A stretch of 64,000 bases of DNA from Bacteroidota bacterium (lineage in GTDB: Bacteria > Bacteroidota > Bacteroidia > Bacteroidales > VadinHA17), in contig JADFDS010000042.1 of the NCBI GenBank assembly GCA_018262715.1, positions 62,001 through 126,000 on the forward strand. Direction: 5' to 3'. A model generated the notes under the pieces. That model had not been told where the DNA came from and searched no databases. It was given only the letters and a program-made list of their open reading frames with translations. Every line of letters begins with the position of its first letter. The first letter of the stretch is position 1. Positions 38,020 through 49,119 of this stretch are shown here, one piece after another. Position numbers and translations under genes: made by a program.

Positions 38020-40368
38020 ATGTCAAAACCTCGGAGGGCTATGAAAACCGGTTTCAACTGGGTCTTCCTTACGGCATTAGTCCTGATGGCACTAACCGCT
38101 GCAGCTATGGTTGCAGTGCTGACTGACCTGTCCCTCTTCCGTGCTACACCGCTCCTCTACACTCTGACTCTCTCGGTAATAGTCATCAGCACAGGACTGG
38201 TAATCAGAAACCGTTACTACCTGCCCATACTTCGTAACCTTGTTCTTCGCGGCAAGCTGCTGCTGGCCCCGATGGTGCTGCTGGCACTGACCATTCCGGC
38301 CGCCCTGATATATATTTATTATGACCTCACCGGCAGGGAGTCTCTGCTGCTGCTGTCAGCACTGGTCACATCAGTTGCAGCCGCCTTCTTCCTTCCATCG
38401 ATGGCAATGATCACTCTGCCAGCGCTGGCATCCGTGAGTCACCTGGCTGAAAAGGCAGGGCTGCCATCAGGCAGGATAAAGGCAGAGGACATTGCCAGGC
38501 AGACGGTCATTGCTGCCGCATTCATTGCCGTCATTTTAGTTGTGGTAACAATAACTGCAGATTTGAGAATTTCCGGCATTATCTTCCTTTTCCCGGTGGC
38601 TGCGATTGCGCTGATGCTTCTTGACATTGTCATCGTGGCTCACTTCCGGAACAGGCTTGCCATGATGCTGGATGCCCCGGTACCTGCGGAAACCTCCGGA
38701 GCAGGGCAGAATCAGGCGACGGAGAAGTCAGAGGGCTTCATGAGCGTGATGCTCGTTGCTGACCATTACCCTGACCTGATTGGCGGCAGGCTTGAGTACC
38801 TGTTAAACAATGCGGGTGATTTCTATGCCATGGAAGTCATTTCACTTGCTTCCAAAACTTATGACCCGGCACTTCTTCCGGCCATGAAGGCCATTGCCTC
38901 CGCCAGCCGTTTCAGCGACAAGTTGAGACATGAAGCTGCCAACGGGGTTTCAGTCATTGAAAAGTATTATTCTGACCCGGTCAGGAATGTTGATCTTTTA
39001 CGCCTCCCGGGTATCCCGGAGAAAGCCGCCGCTGCCAGGGCAATATTTTTAAGTAAAAGCAAACCTTCGGAGCAGGAGATTATCAAGCTCCTCAGAGATG
39101 CCAGTGCTGAAGTAAGGAGAACGGGTTTGATGGCGGCAGGCCGTTACGGCATGACATCGCTTCGGGATGAGGTGATGAAGGGACTTGACAACCCGGATAC
39201 TGCCCGCGAAGCCTATTATGTGCTCAGACAGTTCGGTCCGGAGGTATACGGTGACCTGATCGGAACAGTAATCAGGCCCGGCAACAGTGAACGGGAGAAT
39301 TACATTATCCTCCGGCTTCTGGATGCCATGCCGGCCAGCGAGGCATTCCCGTGGCTCAGCGATTTTGTCGTTGCCGGTCATATGGGCGTCCGTCTTAAGG
39401 CAGCCTCTTCCCTGTGCAACAGAGGATGGTCACCGCAGGGAAGGCAAAGGCTTAAGATCGGGGAAACACTCAGCGAAACCATTCATGTCATGGCCAGGCT
39501 TATCGCCATGCAGACTGAGGTATCAAGATCCAGGCATTTCCTCCTGTCAGCAGCCCTTGAACAGGAGAGGGAAAATAACTATGAACTCATCAGGTGTCTT
39601 GTTCATCTCCTTGCAGGAGGAGTGGCTGCCGAATTGATACTGCCGCGCAAACGGGATGACAGGCCATGCCAGGCCGGTGTCGCCTCGGAGGCAATAGAAA
39701 GCGTGATAAGCGAACCAATGCGCAGACCGCTTAAGGCACTTCTGGGAAACAGTACTGACAATCGCAGGCTGGCTGAACTTTCCCTTTACTTTCCCGTCAG
39801 GAGCGTGAAAGGCCAGTCAATTTCATCATTCCTCCTGGCTTCGGAGCAGAATATCACCGGCACCTGGAGCAAGGCGTGCGCGCTCCACCTGGCAGCTGCG
39901 GAAGGCAGAGGCCTCGACAGGGAACATGCAATCTCATACCTGTTCAGTAACAGCCAGATACTGCAGGAGGAGAGCGCCCGCGTCATCAGGTCAATCAACC
40001 CTGACTGGTACAGGGATGCAGAGCTGCGTCTCCCTGACCCGGCGAGGGCAAGAATATCAGCAGTCACGGGTGGCACCCTTCCGCAGGCAGCAATGAGCTT
40101 CGAGAAAACAAGGTTTCTGAGCCTGTGCTTTTCTAAAATTCCTGAAGAAACCATGATCATGCTGGCCTCGCACCTCCGTTACTCAGGGTCATATGATGCA
40201 GGTTCCCTTCCAGGGGTGATTTCATGGGTGGTACCCTCCCGGGACGGGAAGACCGGCCTTTATTCAATACCGGTAAATGATATTGCCGCCTTTGTGTTTT
40301 ACTATCCGGAATTCACTGATATCTTTGTAAATTATACAGACAGCCAGGAGGGGGTACCTGCAATCTAA
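38020..40368 (+). CDS. Polytopic membrane protein with HEAT-like repeats
   Basis: About six N-terminal TM segments, then helical repeats (PSEQEIIKLLRDASAEVRRTGLMAAGRYGMTSLRDEVMKGLDNPDTAREAYYVLRQFG). Confidence 0.75.
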   Translation: MSKPRRAMKTGFNWVFLTALVLMALTAAAMVAVLTDLSLFRATPLLYTLTLSVIVISTGLVIRNRYYLPILRNLVLRGKLLLAPMVLLALTIPAALIYIYYDLTGRESLLLLSALVTSVAAAFFLPSMAMITLPALASVSHLAEKAGLPSGRIKAEDIARQTVIAAAFIAVILVVVTITADLRISGIIFLFPVAAIALMLLDIVIVAHFRNRLAMMLDAPVPAETSGAGQNQATEKSEGFMSVMLVADHYPDLIGGRLEYLLNNAGDFYAMEVISLASKTYDPALLPAMKAIASASRFSDKLRHEAANGVSVIEKYYSDPVRNVDLLRLPGIPEKAAAARAIFLSKSKPSEQEIIKLLRDASAEVRRTGLMAAGRYGMTSLRDEVMKGLDNPDTAREAYYVLRQFGPEVYGDLIGTVIRPGNSERENYIILRLLDAMPASEAFPWLSDFVVAGHMGVRLKAASSLCNRGWSPQGRQRLKIGETLSETIHVMARLIAMQTEVSRSRHFLLSAALEQERENNYELIRCLVHLLAGGVAAELILPRKRDDRPCQAGVASEAIESVISEPMRRPLKALLGNSTDNRRLAELSLYFPVRSVKGQSISSFLLASEQNITGTWSKACALHLAAAEGRGLDREHAISYLFSNSQILQEESARVIRSINPDWYRDAELRLPDPARARISAVTGGTLPQAAMSFEKTRFLSLCFSKIPEETMIMLASHLRYSGSYDAGSLPGVISWVVPSRDGKTGLYSIPVNDIAAFVFYYPEFTDIFVNYTDSQEGVPAI

Positions 40369-40370
40369 AA

Positions 40371-43300
40371 ATGTTTTCTATGCCAGAAAGGAATATAATT
40401 ATCAGACCAAATCCATTTCCGGGACTGAGAGCATTCAGACCTGACGAAGGTCACTTGTTTTTCGGGCGAATGGAAAGCACTCTCAAGGTTGTTTCCAAGC
40501 TTAAGGAAAACAGGTTCGTTGCTGTATTGGGTGCATCAGGCAGCGGCAAATCATCCCTTGTTCTGTCAGGAGTCATTCCTGCTCTTCTGAAGGAAAATAC
40601 AGAAGAAAAAAAATCCTGGTCATATCTTGTCTTCAGACCTGCACTCAATCCGGTTGACCACCTGGCAACAGAATTGTCAGTACTCTCTGCAGGAGCAGGG
40701 TTCAACCAGCTGTCAGATGTGAGCGTGGCGGCATCACTGCATAACAGAACCGAAGGACTGAATGACGTGATCAACCGTATCAGGAAGAACCTCCGTCAGC
40801 AGGTGGTGATAGTCATCGACCAGTTTGAAGAGATCTTCCGGTTCAGCCCGGCAACTTCCAGAGGCCTTCCCGGCGATGATGCCACAGATTTCATTGACCT
40901 GATAGTCAATGCGATGCAGAAACCCGACCATGGGCTGTACATCATTTTGACACTCAGATCTGAATATGTCTCTGACTGCGGGCGGTTTCATTCTCTTACA
41001 GACCTGATGAACAGCAGCAGTTACCTTCTGCCACAGATTCCCGTCGACCAGATGGTTACTGTTATTGAAGAGCCTGTGAAGCTTTCAGGAGGTTCAATTG
41101 ACAGGTCGCTGGTGAAGCTTATACTGAGTGATCTTGAAGAGAGACCCGGACAGCTGCCGGTATTGCAGCACCTGATGATGCGTACCTGGAACCAGTGGAG
41201 CAGGCTTGGTGACCTGAGCCGCCCCATCGGTATCGCTGACTATGAAGCTGTCGGGATGCTTAAGGGAGCCATCTCTCAGCATGCCGGGCAGGCCTTTGAT
41301 TCACTGGATGAGAGGCACCGTTATGTCTGTTCCCGGCTCTTCCGCACAATCACCACACGCTCGGATGACGGCAGGGAACTTAGGAAACCTGAGCGTATTT
41401 CAACAATTGCGGTTCTTACAGGGTGCGCTGAGCATGAAATCATTGGTGTGGCTGAGGTGTTCAGATCACCGGAATATTCATTCCTGACCCCGTCAAAGGA
41501 GGTGCCGCTAAACGGCGAAAGCATCCTTGACCTGACCCATGAAAGCATCATAAGGCTATGGGGGAATCTGCGAAAATGGATGGATGAAGAGGAAGCATCA
41601 GTGAAGCTTTACAGGCAGCTGGCCTCCGCAGCTGCACAATACCAGGAGGGTACAGGCCGTCTTTGGACAGCTCCTGACCTGCTGATGGCCCTCAGGTGGA
41701 GAGATGAAAACAATCCCACCCTCGCCTGGGCCGAAAAGATTGATCCTGCCTTCGAAAGAGCCCTCATCTTCCTGAAAAATTCTGAGGAAGAATATCTGAT
41801 ACGGGAAGAATACGGGCGGAAAAGCAGTAATGAAACGGTCAGGCGTTCACGCCTGATAGCAGGATTGCTCGGTTTATTGGCCATTCTTACCCTGGTTGCC
41901 CTGGGGGCTGTTTATTCGCTCAGGAACAGGGCTGAAAGGCAGAAATCGGTTGCCATCCAGATGAAAGACGAGGCTGTTACCCTGAACGACAGGCTCAGTG
42001 ACAGCCTGGAGGTACTGTCGTCAGCCCTGGGATTAGCTCCCGCTGCGACAGAAGGCAACCTGATCATGCCTGAGGAGAGGGTGAAACAGGCTGAAGCACG
42101 GGCAAGATCAGCCGAGGAGGCGGTAAGGGAGATGGCTTCCGGCAAGGCCGAAGACATGGAGAGATTTTCGAAGGCTAACAGCAACCGGATGCTCTCTCTG
42201 GCCAGGTCGCTGGCTGTGAGGTCACTGAACCATGCCGGGAACAAGGACCTTCAGATATTGCTGGCATGGCAGGCTTATCTCTTTAACCGGAAGTATGATG
42301 GCATAGCTGAGGATGCAGATGTCTTTGCCGGTCTCTACGATGTTTCAAAACGTTATGGAAACAGGTTCTGTGCCAGGTATACCCCTGACGGAGCTGAGTA
42401 TACCGCTATGGCCGAAGGCTTTGACGGCATATTCTTTACCGCTGATTCCAAAGGCAGGGTGCTTAGCTGGAAAGCAGGGCAACCATCTGCAGGATATGAC
42501 CTGGTATGGTCCGGAAACAAAACCATCAGCGCCATGACTCTCAGCCCTGACAGATCATGGCTCGCCTGCGGAACGGATGATTCGGAAATCCTTATGATAC
42601 CATTTGACGATGATTCGATAGGTTACCAGTTGCATGACTCCACCGGCACCATAACAGCCCTGTCATATACAGACACTGACCATCTTTACTCTTCCACCTC
42701 AGGGGGCAGTGTGAACGAATGGGATCTCAGAAACCGCAGTGTGAGAAAGGTTGCCAGTGATGGTTCAGGAATAGTCGCTCTGGAAATTTCGGATGACAAT
42801 AACATGCTGGCAGCCCTGACGGGCAACGGCAGGCTGATTTGCTGGCAAACAGGGTCGCCTGCGAAGCATATCACCATCAATACGGGAGATAAAATCATAA
42901 CCGCTCATAAATTCATACCGGGAGGAAACAGGCTGGCAACGGGGGACGATACCGGCACTATTGATATCTGGAGCACCTCTACCGGTCTTGCTGACGGAAA
43001 TGCGTCAGGACATATGTCAGCAGTAAGGGGCATTGCCTTCGACGTGGCTGACGGGCAGATGCTTACAGCTGATGAGGCAGGAGAAGTCAGGCTATGGACG
43101 ATGGCCAACCTGGAGCAGCCTCCCGTAGTTTTTACCGACGGAGGGCAGGAAGTTCTGCGCCTTGCCTTCAGTGACGGCGGAGAGTCATTCCTTGCTGCCA
43201 CACAGACAGATGTCATCAGGCGCCCCGCACACATCAGGCTCATGACTGACGGCCTCTGTGACAAGGTCACGAGAAATCTCACCATGCAGGAATGGTCAGC

Positions 43301-43388
43301 TTATGTGGGAAGGGATATAGAGTACGAGACCACCTGCCCCGATAAAGAATACCGCATCAGGGTCAGGGAGATCAGGGGAGCCCGCTGA
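40371..43388 (+). CDS. Membrane-anchored nSTAND-type NTPase with C-terminal WD40-like repeats
   Basis: NPFPGLRAFRPDEGHLFFGRMESTLKVV, Walker A AVLGASGSGKSSL, Walker B VVIVIDQFEEIFRF, TM helix near residue 500, then WD40-like repeats. Start 40371 or 40380. Confidence 0.82.
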   Translation: MFSMPERNIIIRPNPFPGLRAFRPDEGHLFFGRMESTLKVVSKLKENRFVAVLGASGSGKSSLVLSGVIPALLKENTEEKKSWSYLVFRPALNPVDHLATELSVLSAGAGFNQLSDVSVAASLHNRTEGLNDVINRIRKNLRQQVVIVIDQFEEIFRFSPATSRGLPGDDATDFIDLIVNAMQKPDHGLYIILTLRSEYVSDCGRFHSLTDLMNSSSYLLPQIPVDQMVTVIEEPVKLSGGSIDRSLVKLILSDLEERPGQLPVLQHLMMRTWNQWSRLGDLSRPIGIADYEAVGMLKGAISQHAGQAFDSLDERHRYVCSRLFRTITTRSDDGRELRKPERISTIAVLTGCAEHEIIGVAEVFRSPEYSFLTPSKEVPLNGESILDLTHESIIRLWGNLRKWMDEEEASVKLYRQLASAAAQYQEGTGRLWTAPDLLMALRWRDENNPTLAWAEKIDPAFERALIFLKNSEEEYLIREEYGRKSSNETVRRSRLIAGLLGLLAILTLVALGAVYSLRNRAERQKSVAIQMKDEAVTLNDRLSDSLEVLSSALGLAPAATEGNLIMPEERVKQAEARARSAEEAVREMASGKAEDMERFSKANSNRMLSLARSLAVRSLNHAGNKDLQILLAWQAYLFNRKYDGIAEDADVFAGLYDVSKRYGNRFCARYTPDGAEYTAMAEGFDGIFFTADSKGRVLSWKAGQPSAGYDLVWSGNKTISAMTLSPDRSWLACGTDDSEILMIPFDDDSIGYQLHDSTGTITALSYTDTDHLYSSTSGGSVNEWDLRNRSVRKVASDGSGIVALEISDDNNMLAALTGNGRLICWQTGSPAKHITINTGDKIITAHKFIPGGNRLATGDDTGTIDIWSTSTGLADGNASGHMSAVRGIAFDVADGQMLTADEAGEVRLWTMANLEQPPVVFTDGGQEVLRLAFSDGGESFLAATQTDVIRRPAHIRLMTDGLCDKVTRNLTMQEWSAYVGRDIEYETTCPDKEYRIRVREIRGAR

Positions 43389-43487
43389 TTCAAACTTTAA
43401 AGCCTCTGCCGTGTTATAGTACCGCGATGGCAATCTTGCCGGAAATGGCTATTTTTGCTGCCAGCATATGAAATAATTATTGATTTG

Positions 43488-45008
43488 ATGAAAGAAAACA
43501 AAATACTACTGATGATCCTCGACGGCTGGGGGATTGGTGACGGCTCCAGAAGCGACGTGATCAGCACAACCGGCGCACCACACATTGAAGCCCTGAAGAA
43601 GGCCTTCCCCTCGTCTCAACTGCTCACCTCCGGCGAAGACGTGGGTCTCCCCGAAGGACAGATGGGCAACTCGGAGGTCGGTCACCTGAATATAGGAGCC
43701 GGACGGATTGTCTACCAGGACCTGGTTAAGATAAACAAAGCATGCCGCACAGGCGAGATACGCACGAACGGGACTCTCCGCGAGGCATTCACCTATGCCC
43801 GCGAAAAAGGGGTCAAGGTTCACTTCATGGGACTGCTCTCTGACGGCGGGGTTCATTCGCTCGACAGTCATCTCTATGCACTTTGTGACATGACCATGGA
43901 TTATGGCCTGAAGGAGGTTTATATCCATGGCTTCGGCGACGGCCGTGACACTGACCCGAAGAGCGGAAAGGGTTACATGGCAAACCTGCTTAAGCATCTG
44001 GAAAAAAGCAACGGCAGGGTGGCATCTTTTGTAGGCCGTTACTATGCCATGGACCGTGACAAGCGATGGGAACGGATCAGGGAGGCATATGAGATGCTTG
44101 TCCACGGCAGGGGAACACAGACCAGGGATATACTCCAGGCAATGCAGGAGTCATATGATGCCGGAGTCACAGATGAATTCATGAAACCTGTCGTGGTAAC
44201 CGGCGCTGACGGACATCCCCTGGCAACTATCGCAGAAGGCGATGTGGTTGTCTTCATCAATTTCAGGAATGACAGGGCCCGAGAGCTGACAATAGTGCTT
44301 ACGCAGCAAGACATGCCGGAGGCCGGGATGAAGACCATTCCCCTGCACTATCTCACCATGACCCCGTATGACGATAAGTTCCGCGGACTTCACGTCATCT
44401 TCCCCAAGGAGAATGTCGACAGAACCCTCGGAGAAATCATTGCTGATGCAGGTAAGAAACAGCTTCGCATTGCCGAGACGGAGAAATATGCCCATGTGAC
44501 CTTCTTCTTTTCCGGCGGAAGGGAGAAGGAGTTCCAGGGTGAGGAACGGATCCTCATCCCTTCACCGAAAGTGGCCACCTATGACCTGCAGCCCGAGATG
44601 AGCGCTTACGGGGTAAGGGATGCAATTATTGCAGAACTCCGCAAAAAGAAATTTGACTTCATCTGCCTGAATTTTGCAAATGGTGATATGGTCGGTCATA
44701 CCGGGATATACGAAGCCATTCAGAAAGCCGTAAGAACTGTTGACGAATGTGCCGGTGATGTCGCAGAGGCTGCAACAGCGAACGGCTATGAGGTGATCAT
44801 AATTGCTGATCACGGCAATGCTGATTATGCGGTCAATCCTGACGGATCACCCAATACCGCCCATTCACTCAATCCGGTCCCCCTTTACCTTATAAGCAAA
44901 AGGTACAAAAGCGTCAGGGCAGGCATCCTCGCTGACGTGGCGCCCACCATTCTGACAATGATGGGCATACCCGTTCCCCCGGAGATGACAGGCAAATCAC
45001 TTGTGTGA
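43488..45008 (+). CDS. gpmI: 2,3-bisphosphoglycerate-independent phosphoglycerate mutase
   Basis: [71 protein letters not shown]; start at 43488. Confidence 0.97.
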   Translation: MKENKILLMILDGWGIGDGSRSDVISTTGAPHIEALKKAFPSSQLLTSGEDVGLPEGQMGNSEVGHLNIGAGRIVYQDLVKINKACRTGEIRTNGTLREAFTYAREKGVKVHFMGLLSDGGVHSLDSHLYALCDMTMDYGLKEVYIHGFGDGRDTDPKSGKGYMANLLKHLEKSNGRVASFVGRYYAMDRDKRWERIREAYEMLVHGRGTQTRDILQAMQESYDAGVTDEFMKPVVVTGADGHPLATIAEGDVVVFINFRNDRARELTIVLTQQDMPEAGMKTIPLHYLTMTPYDDKFRGLHVIFPKENVDRTLGEIIADAGKKQLRIAETEKYAHVTFFFSGGREKEFQGEERILIPSPKVATYDLQPEMSAYGVRDAIIAELRKKKFDFICLNFANGDMVGHTGIYEAIQKAVRTVDECAGDVAEAATANGYEVIIIADHGNADYAVNPDGSPNTAHSLNPVPLYLISKRYKSVRAGILADVAPTILTMMGIPVPPEMTGKSLV

Positions 45009-45604
45009 GGGAAACGATGCTGCAGATTGATGACACCATAGTCTCCCTGGCTCTCATAGAGAAGAAGTTTGTGTGTGACCTGGCGGCCTGCAAGGGAAGC
45101 TGTTGCAGGTACGGTGACACCGGTGCTCCGCTGACGGCAGAGGAAGCATCAGCGCTGGAGCGGATATGGCCTGACCTGTGGCCATGGCTCCGCCCTGAAG
45201 GCATCAGGGCAATAGAAAAGCAGGGCACAAGCATCACCGACATCGAAGGTGAACTGGTCACACCGCTGATCACCAACGAGGAATGCGCATACACCATCAT
45301 GGATGATGATGTTTACAAGTGCGGCATCGAAACGGCTTTTAACGCAGGAGCCGTGGACTTCCGCAAACCCCTGTCATGTCACCTCTTCCCCGTGAGGGTT
45401 AAGCAGTACAGCACTTTCAGGGCAGTGAACTACGAGGAGTGGTTTATCTGCAAATCCGGTGTCGCCTGCGGAGCGAAACAGAATACTGAACTTTACCTCT
45501 TCCTTCGCGAACCCCTGATAAGGGCTTTTGGCGAAGAGTGGTACAACAGGCTGCACTGGGCGGCCGGCGAATATCATAAATACAACGATAATGGAAAGCA
45601 TTAA
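45005..45604 (+). CDS. DUF3109 family protein (Cys-rich)
   Basis: [28 protein letters not shown]...CHLFPVRV pattern. Confidence 0.85.
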   Translation: MRETMLQIDDTIVSLALIEKKFVCDLAACKGSCCRYGDTGAPLTAEEASALERIWPDLWPWLRPEGIRAIEKQGTSITDIEGELVTPLITNEECAYTIMDDDVYKCGIETAFNAGAVDFRKPLSCHLFPVRVKQYSTFRAVNYEEWFICKSGVACGAKQNTELYLFLREPLIRAFGEEWYNRLHWAAGEYHKYNDNGKH

Positions 45605-46967
45605 GAACTACATCGAAACAAACAGGGACAGATTCATCGAGGAACTATTCGGACTGATCAGGATACCTTCGGTCAGCGCTTCTGAATCCAGCAAGGCCGA
45701 TATGGTAAGAGCTGCTGAATACATACGTGACCTGATGGCTGCCAACGGAGCGGACCAGGCAACAGTCTATGCCACCCCCGGCAATCCCATCGTATACGGT
45801 GAGAAGATGGTTGATCCGTCCCTGCCAACGATACTTGTCTACGGCCATTATGACGTAATGCCTGCTGAACCTCTTGAGAAGTGGACCTCGAAACCCTTCG
45901 AGCCGGAGATTCGTGACGGAAAGATATGGGCACGCGGCGCCGATGACGACAAAGGACAGCTCTTCATGCACCTGAAGGCATTCGAGATGATGAACGCCAC
46001 AGGCACCCTTGCATGCAACGTCAAGTTCATGATTGAGGGTGAGGAGGAAGCCGGTTCGGCGAGCATCGCCGGATTCTGTGCTGAATACAGCGAGACGCTC
46101 CGCTCTGATGTGATCCTGGTTTCAGATACCACAATGATCTCACCTGAGATACCGTCAATCACATCAGGATTGCGCGGATTGTCTTATATCCAGGTAGAGG
46201 TTGAGGGTCCGGATCATGATCTCCATTCAGGGATCTATGGAGGAGCAGTGGTAAACCCGTGCAATGCTCTGTGTGATATCATCGCCAGGCTGAAAGACAG
46301 CGACGGCAGGGTGACAATCCCGGGCTTCTATGACAACGTGCATGTTCCCTCTGATGCCGAGAGAGCCAAGATGGCTGAGAGACCGTTTGATCCTGAAAAA
46401 TACAGGAAATCCGTAGGCGTTGATGCCCTGGCTGTGGAGAAGGGATTCTCAACACTGGAGAGTACAGGTATCAGGCCCACCCTTGACGTCAACGGCATCT
46501 GGGGCGGTTATACCGGCGAGGGGGCCAAGACCATCCTGCCCGCCAAAGCCTCGGCAAAGATCTCGATGAGACTCGTGCCATACCAGAAAGCCGGTGATAT
46601 AGCTGAACTGGCTATCAACCACATTAAGTCGCTGGCGCCTGCCGGAGTAAAAGTCAGCGCCGAATACCTCCACGGAGGTGAGGCGTATGTGAGCCCACTC
46701 GATACCCCGGAATACCTTGCAGCCGAGAAGGCCTATACTGAAATTTTCGGCAGGAAGCCAATACCCATAAGGAGCGGCGGCAGCATTCCGATCATTTCTA
46801 CCTTCGAAAAGATACTCGGGGTAAAATCGATTCTGATGGGATTCGGGCTGGAGTCAGATGCAATACACTCACCCAATGAGAATTACCCGCTTGAGAACCT
46901 GTTTGCAGGGATGAGGGCAATTCCTCTTTATTTCAAGTATTACGCTGAACTGAAAAAGAAAGGTTGA
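45591..46967 (+). CDS. M20 family dipeptidase/metallopeptidase
   Basis: LVYGHYDVMPAEPLEKW, GADDDKGQLFMHLKA, MIEGEEEAGSASI, RSGGSIPIISTFE; ORF runs from 45528 but natural start is 45591. Confidence 0.94.
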   Translation: MESIKNYIETNRDRFIEELFGLIRIPSVSASESSKADMVRAAEYIRDLMAANGADQATVYATPGNPIVYGEKMVDPSLPTILVYGHYDVMPAEPLEKWTSKPFEPEIRDGKIWARGADDDKGQLFMHLKAFEMMNATGTLACNVKFMIEGEEEAGSASIAGFCAEYSETLRSDVILVSDTTMISPEIPSITSGLRGLSYIQVEVEGPDHDLHSGIYGGAVVNPCNALCDIIARLKDSDGRVTIPGFYDNVHVPSDAERAKMAERPFDPEKYRKSVGVDALAVEKGFSTLESTGIRPTLDVNGIWGGYTGEGAKTILPAKASAKISMRLVPYQKAGDIAELAINHIKSLAPAGVKVSAEYLHGGEAYVSPLDTPEYLAAEKAYTEIFGRKPIPIRSGGSIPIISTFEKILGVKSILMGFGLESDAIHSPNENYPLENLFAGMRAIPLYFKYYAELKKKG

Positions 46968-47112
46968 TAATCTGACCGGTATTACCGGTCATCACTTTCT
47001 GCGTGACCGTCTGCGTGGCTGCCATTATGCCCGCCTGTTCGCGCGCCCGCCCGCTTGTTCGCCCGCCTGCCTGCGTGTCTGGCCGGGCCGTGTGCCCGTT
47101 TGCACAGACCTC

Positions 47113-48372
47113 TCAGTCAATCTGGAGCTTCAGCAGTTCCACCTTTGTTGAGGAACTCCTGAGCACCGTGAAAAGATTACGCCCTACCCTGATTTTTTCC
47201 TGCTGGCGCGGGATGTTGCCGTGAGCAAACAGTATCAGGCCTGCCAGCGTGGTGTACTCATCGCTCTCCGGCAGGCCGAGGTCGTACTCCTCGTTGAGGT
47301 AGTCTATGTCAAGGCGTCCTGACAGGACATACTCTTTCTCATTTATCTTCTTCTCCACGAGGTCACTGATGTCATGCTCATCTTCAATGTCACCAACTAT
47401 CTCTTCTAGAACATCCTCGATGGTGATCACTCCTGCGGTGCCGCCGAACTCGTCAACAACAAGTGCAATGCTCTTCTTGGCATCAGAGAGCAACCTCAGC
47501 ACCCTGTTGGCGGTCATGGTCTCAGGGACAACAGGCAGCTTACGCATGCCGGTGGCAATGTCAGCCGGCCCGTGCAGTATGTCCTTCAGCTCGTAATACC
47601 CTACCATGTTGTCAATGTTGTCACGGTAGAGTAGGATCTTGGAGTGGCCTGATTCGATGAACTGGTGCCTTAATTCGTCAGGTGAGGAGTGCACCGGCAG
47701 GGCCACTATCTCTGTCCTTGGCACCATGCACTCGCGTGCCTTTACCGATGAAAAATCAAGTGCGTTCTGAAAAATCCTGAGGCTGCTGTTTTCCTCCTCC
47801 TTCTCCTCATCCGTCTCAACCATGTCATTGACGAAATGGTCAAGGTCAATCCGGGTGAAGATCCTGTTTTCCTGCTCTTTCCTCTCTGTCTTTATACCGA
47901 AGAAAATCCTCATGATCATGTTTGCCAGCCAGAGCGTGAACTTGCTGACCGGGTAGAAGAGGTAATAGAATATGGCTGTGGGGACAGCAAAGATGCGAAG
48001 GAAGAAATTCGGGCTGATCCGCACCACTGACTTGGGGAGGAAGTCGGCGAACACAAGAATAACCATTGTTGTGATTACTGTCTGGATGATGAAGATCAGC
48101 ACCTCTGAGGGGATCAGGTTTTTAAACCATGATTCCATCAGGTCAGCGGCAAGCATACTGAATATGACCGTGGCAATGTTGACCCCGATCAGCATGGTTG
48201 ATATATACAGGCCCGGGTTGCGTGAGAAGAGGGCGATTATGCCCGATCCGAAATTCCCCTGCTTGCGGTCAAGCTCAATACGAAGCTTGTTGGAGGCAAT
48301 GAATGCAAGCTCCATTGCCGAAAAGAATGCGGCAAGAAGAATTGCAAAGGGGATTATGACCCATGGGTTCAT
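47113..48372 (-). CDS. Hemolysin-type CNNM/CBS domain protein (possibly GldE-like)
   Basis: CNNM region (AAFFSAMELAFIASNKLRIELDRKQG), CBS (MVPRTEIVALPVHSSPDELRHQFIESGHSKILLYRDNIDNMVGYYELKD), CorC/HlyC C-terminus. Confidence 0.9.
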   Translation of the reverse strand: MNPWVIIPFAILLAAFFSAMELAFIASNKLRIELDRKQGNFGSGIIALFSRNPGLYISTMLIGVNIATVIFSMLAADLMESWFKNLIPSEVLIFIIQTVITTMVILVFADFLPKSVVRISPNFFLRIFAVPTAIFYYLFYPVSKFTLWLANMIMRIFFGIKTERKEQENRIFTRIDLDHFVNDMVETDEEKEEENSSLRIFQNALDFSSVKARECMVPRTEIVALPVHSSPDELRHQFIESGHSKILLYRDNIDNMVGYYELKDILHGPADIATGMRKLPVVPETMTANRVLRLLSDAKKSIALVVDEFGGTAGVITIEDVLEEIVGDIEDEHDISDLVEKKINEKEYVLSGRLDIDYLNEEYDLGLPESDEYTTLAGLILFAHGNIPRQQEKIRVGRNLFTVLRSSSTKVELLKLQID

Positions 48373-48381
48373 GCCCCAAAT

Positions 48382-48564
48382 TTACAGCTTTTTTCGCTGA
48401 GAGTCACGTATCCACGCCAGAACAAATGCTGCGATGGCCATCACATAAAACAGCCATGCCCGGCCTATGCCGGCGTTGACTGTCTCACGGATGGCTATTC
48501 CAAGGCACATCAGTCCCAGAATGATCCAGATGATCTCAATCAGCAGGAGTGACTTCTTGTTCAT
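48382..48564 (-). CDS. Small membrane protein (60 aa)
   Basis: Two hydrophobic segments; start overlaps lptC 3' end, consistent with translational coupling. Confidence 0.6.
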   Translation of the reverse strand: MNKKSLLLIEIIWIILGLMCLGIAIRETVNAGIGRAWLFYVMAIAAFVLAWIRDSQRKKL

Positions 48565-49114
48565 CCCTGATATAAATTGTTCCTGTTACGTTCTTGATTG
48601 TCCAGTTGGAAAAGCGTGAGTCTGAATCAAATCCTGTACCCATCACAATCTGGTCATTATGTGTGAACCTGACAAACCTGTCAGACCAGATCCTGTCCCT
48701 GGGCTGACTCCAGAAAAGCAGTTCCGTCTCCAGCACTTCTCCCTTGTTGCTCACAGCCACCACACTGTCACGGAGTTCCCATACATCATCCTTCTCCGTG
48801 TAGCGGGCATAGTGAGAGGTGATGCTTGCCTGAGGTACGTCAGTCCGGTCATAGAACAACACTGTCAGCCCTTCGGGGAAGAGGGTATACGGGTTTTCTT
48901 CTGAGGTGAACTGCTGTATCAGGGGTGTGCGTACCACCATGGTGACTTTACCGGAGTCAGAATACATGGTTTCAACATTCCTTGACGAAAGCGTCGGCAA
49001 CCCCTTTATCATCAGATCCTTTACCGTTGTTTCCTTCTTGTCACACGATGAAAGCAAAGCAGTCCCGGCAACCAGGACTGCTATCATGATATTGTATGTT
49101 GTGAAGGACTTCAC
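48536..49114 (-). CDS. lptC: LPS export ABC transporter periplasmic protein LptC
   Basis: Lipobox ALLSSC; SSRNVETMYSDSGKVTMVVRTPLIQQF and ITSHYARYTEKDDVWELRDSVVAVSNKGEVLETELLFWSQPRDRIWSDRFVRF. Confidence 0.88.
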   Translation of the reverse strand: MKSFTTYNIMIAVLVAGTALLSSCDKKETTVKDLMIKGLPTLSSRNVETMYSDSGKVTMVVRTPLIQQFTSEENPYTLFPEGLTVLFYDRTDVPQASITSHYARYTEKDDVWELRDSVVAVSNKGEVLETELLFWSQPRDRIWSDRFVRFTHNDQIVMGTGFDSDSRFSNWTIKNVTGTIYIRDEQEVTPAD

Positions 49115-49119
49115 TGCTG

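Noticed and set aside
43506-44105. 199-aa minus-strand ORF opposite gpmI
   Set aside because: Antisense to conserved gpmI.
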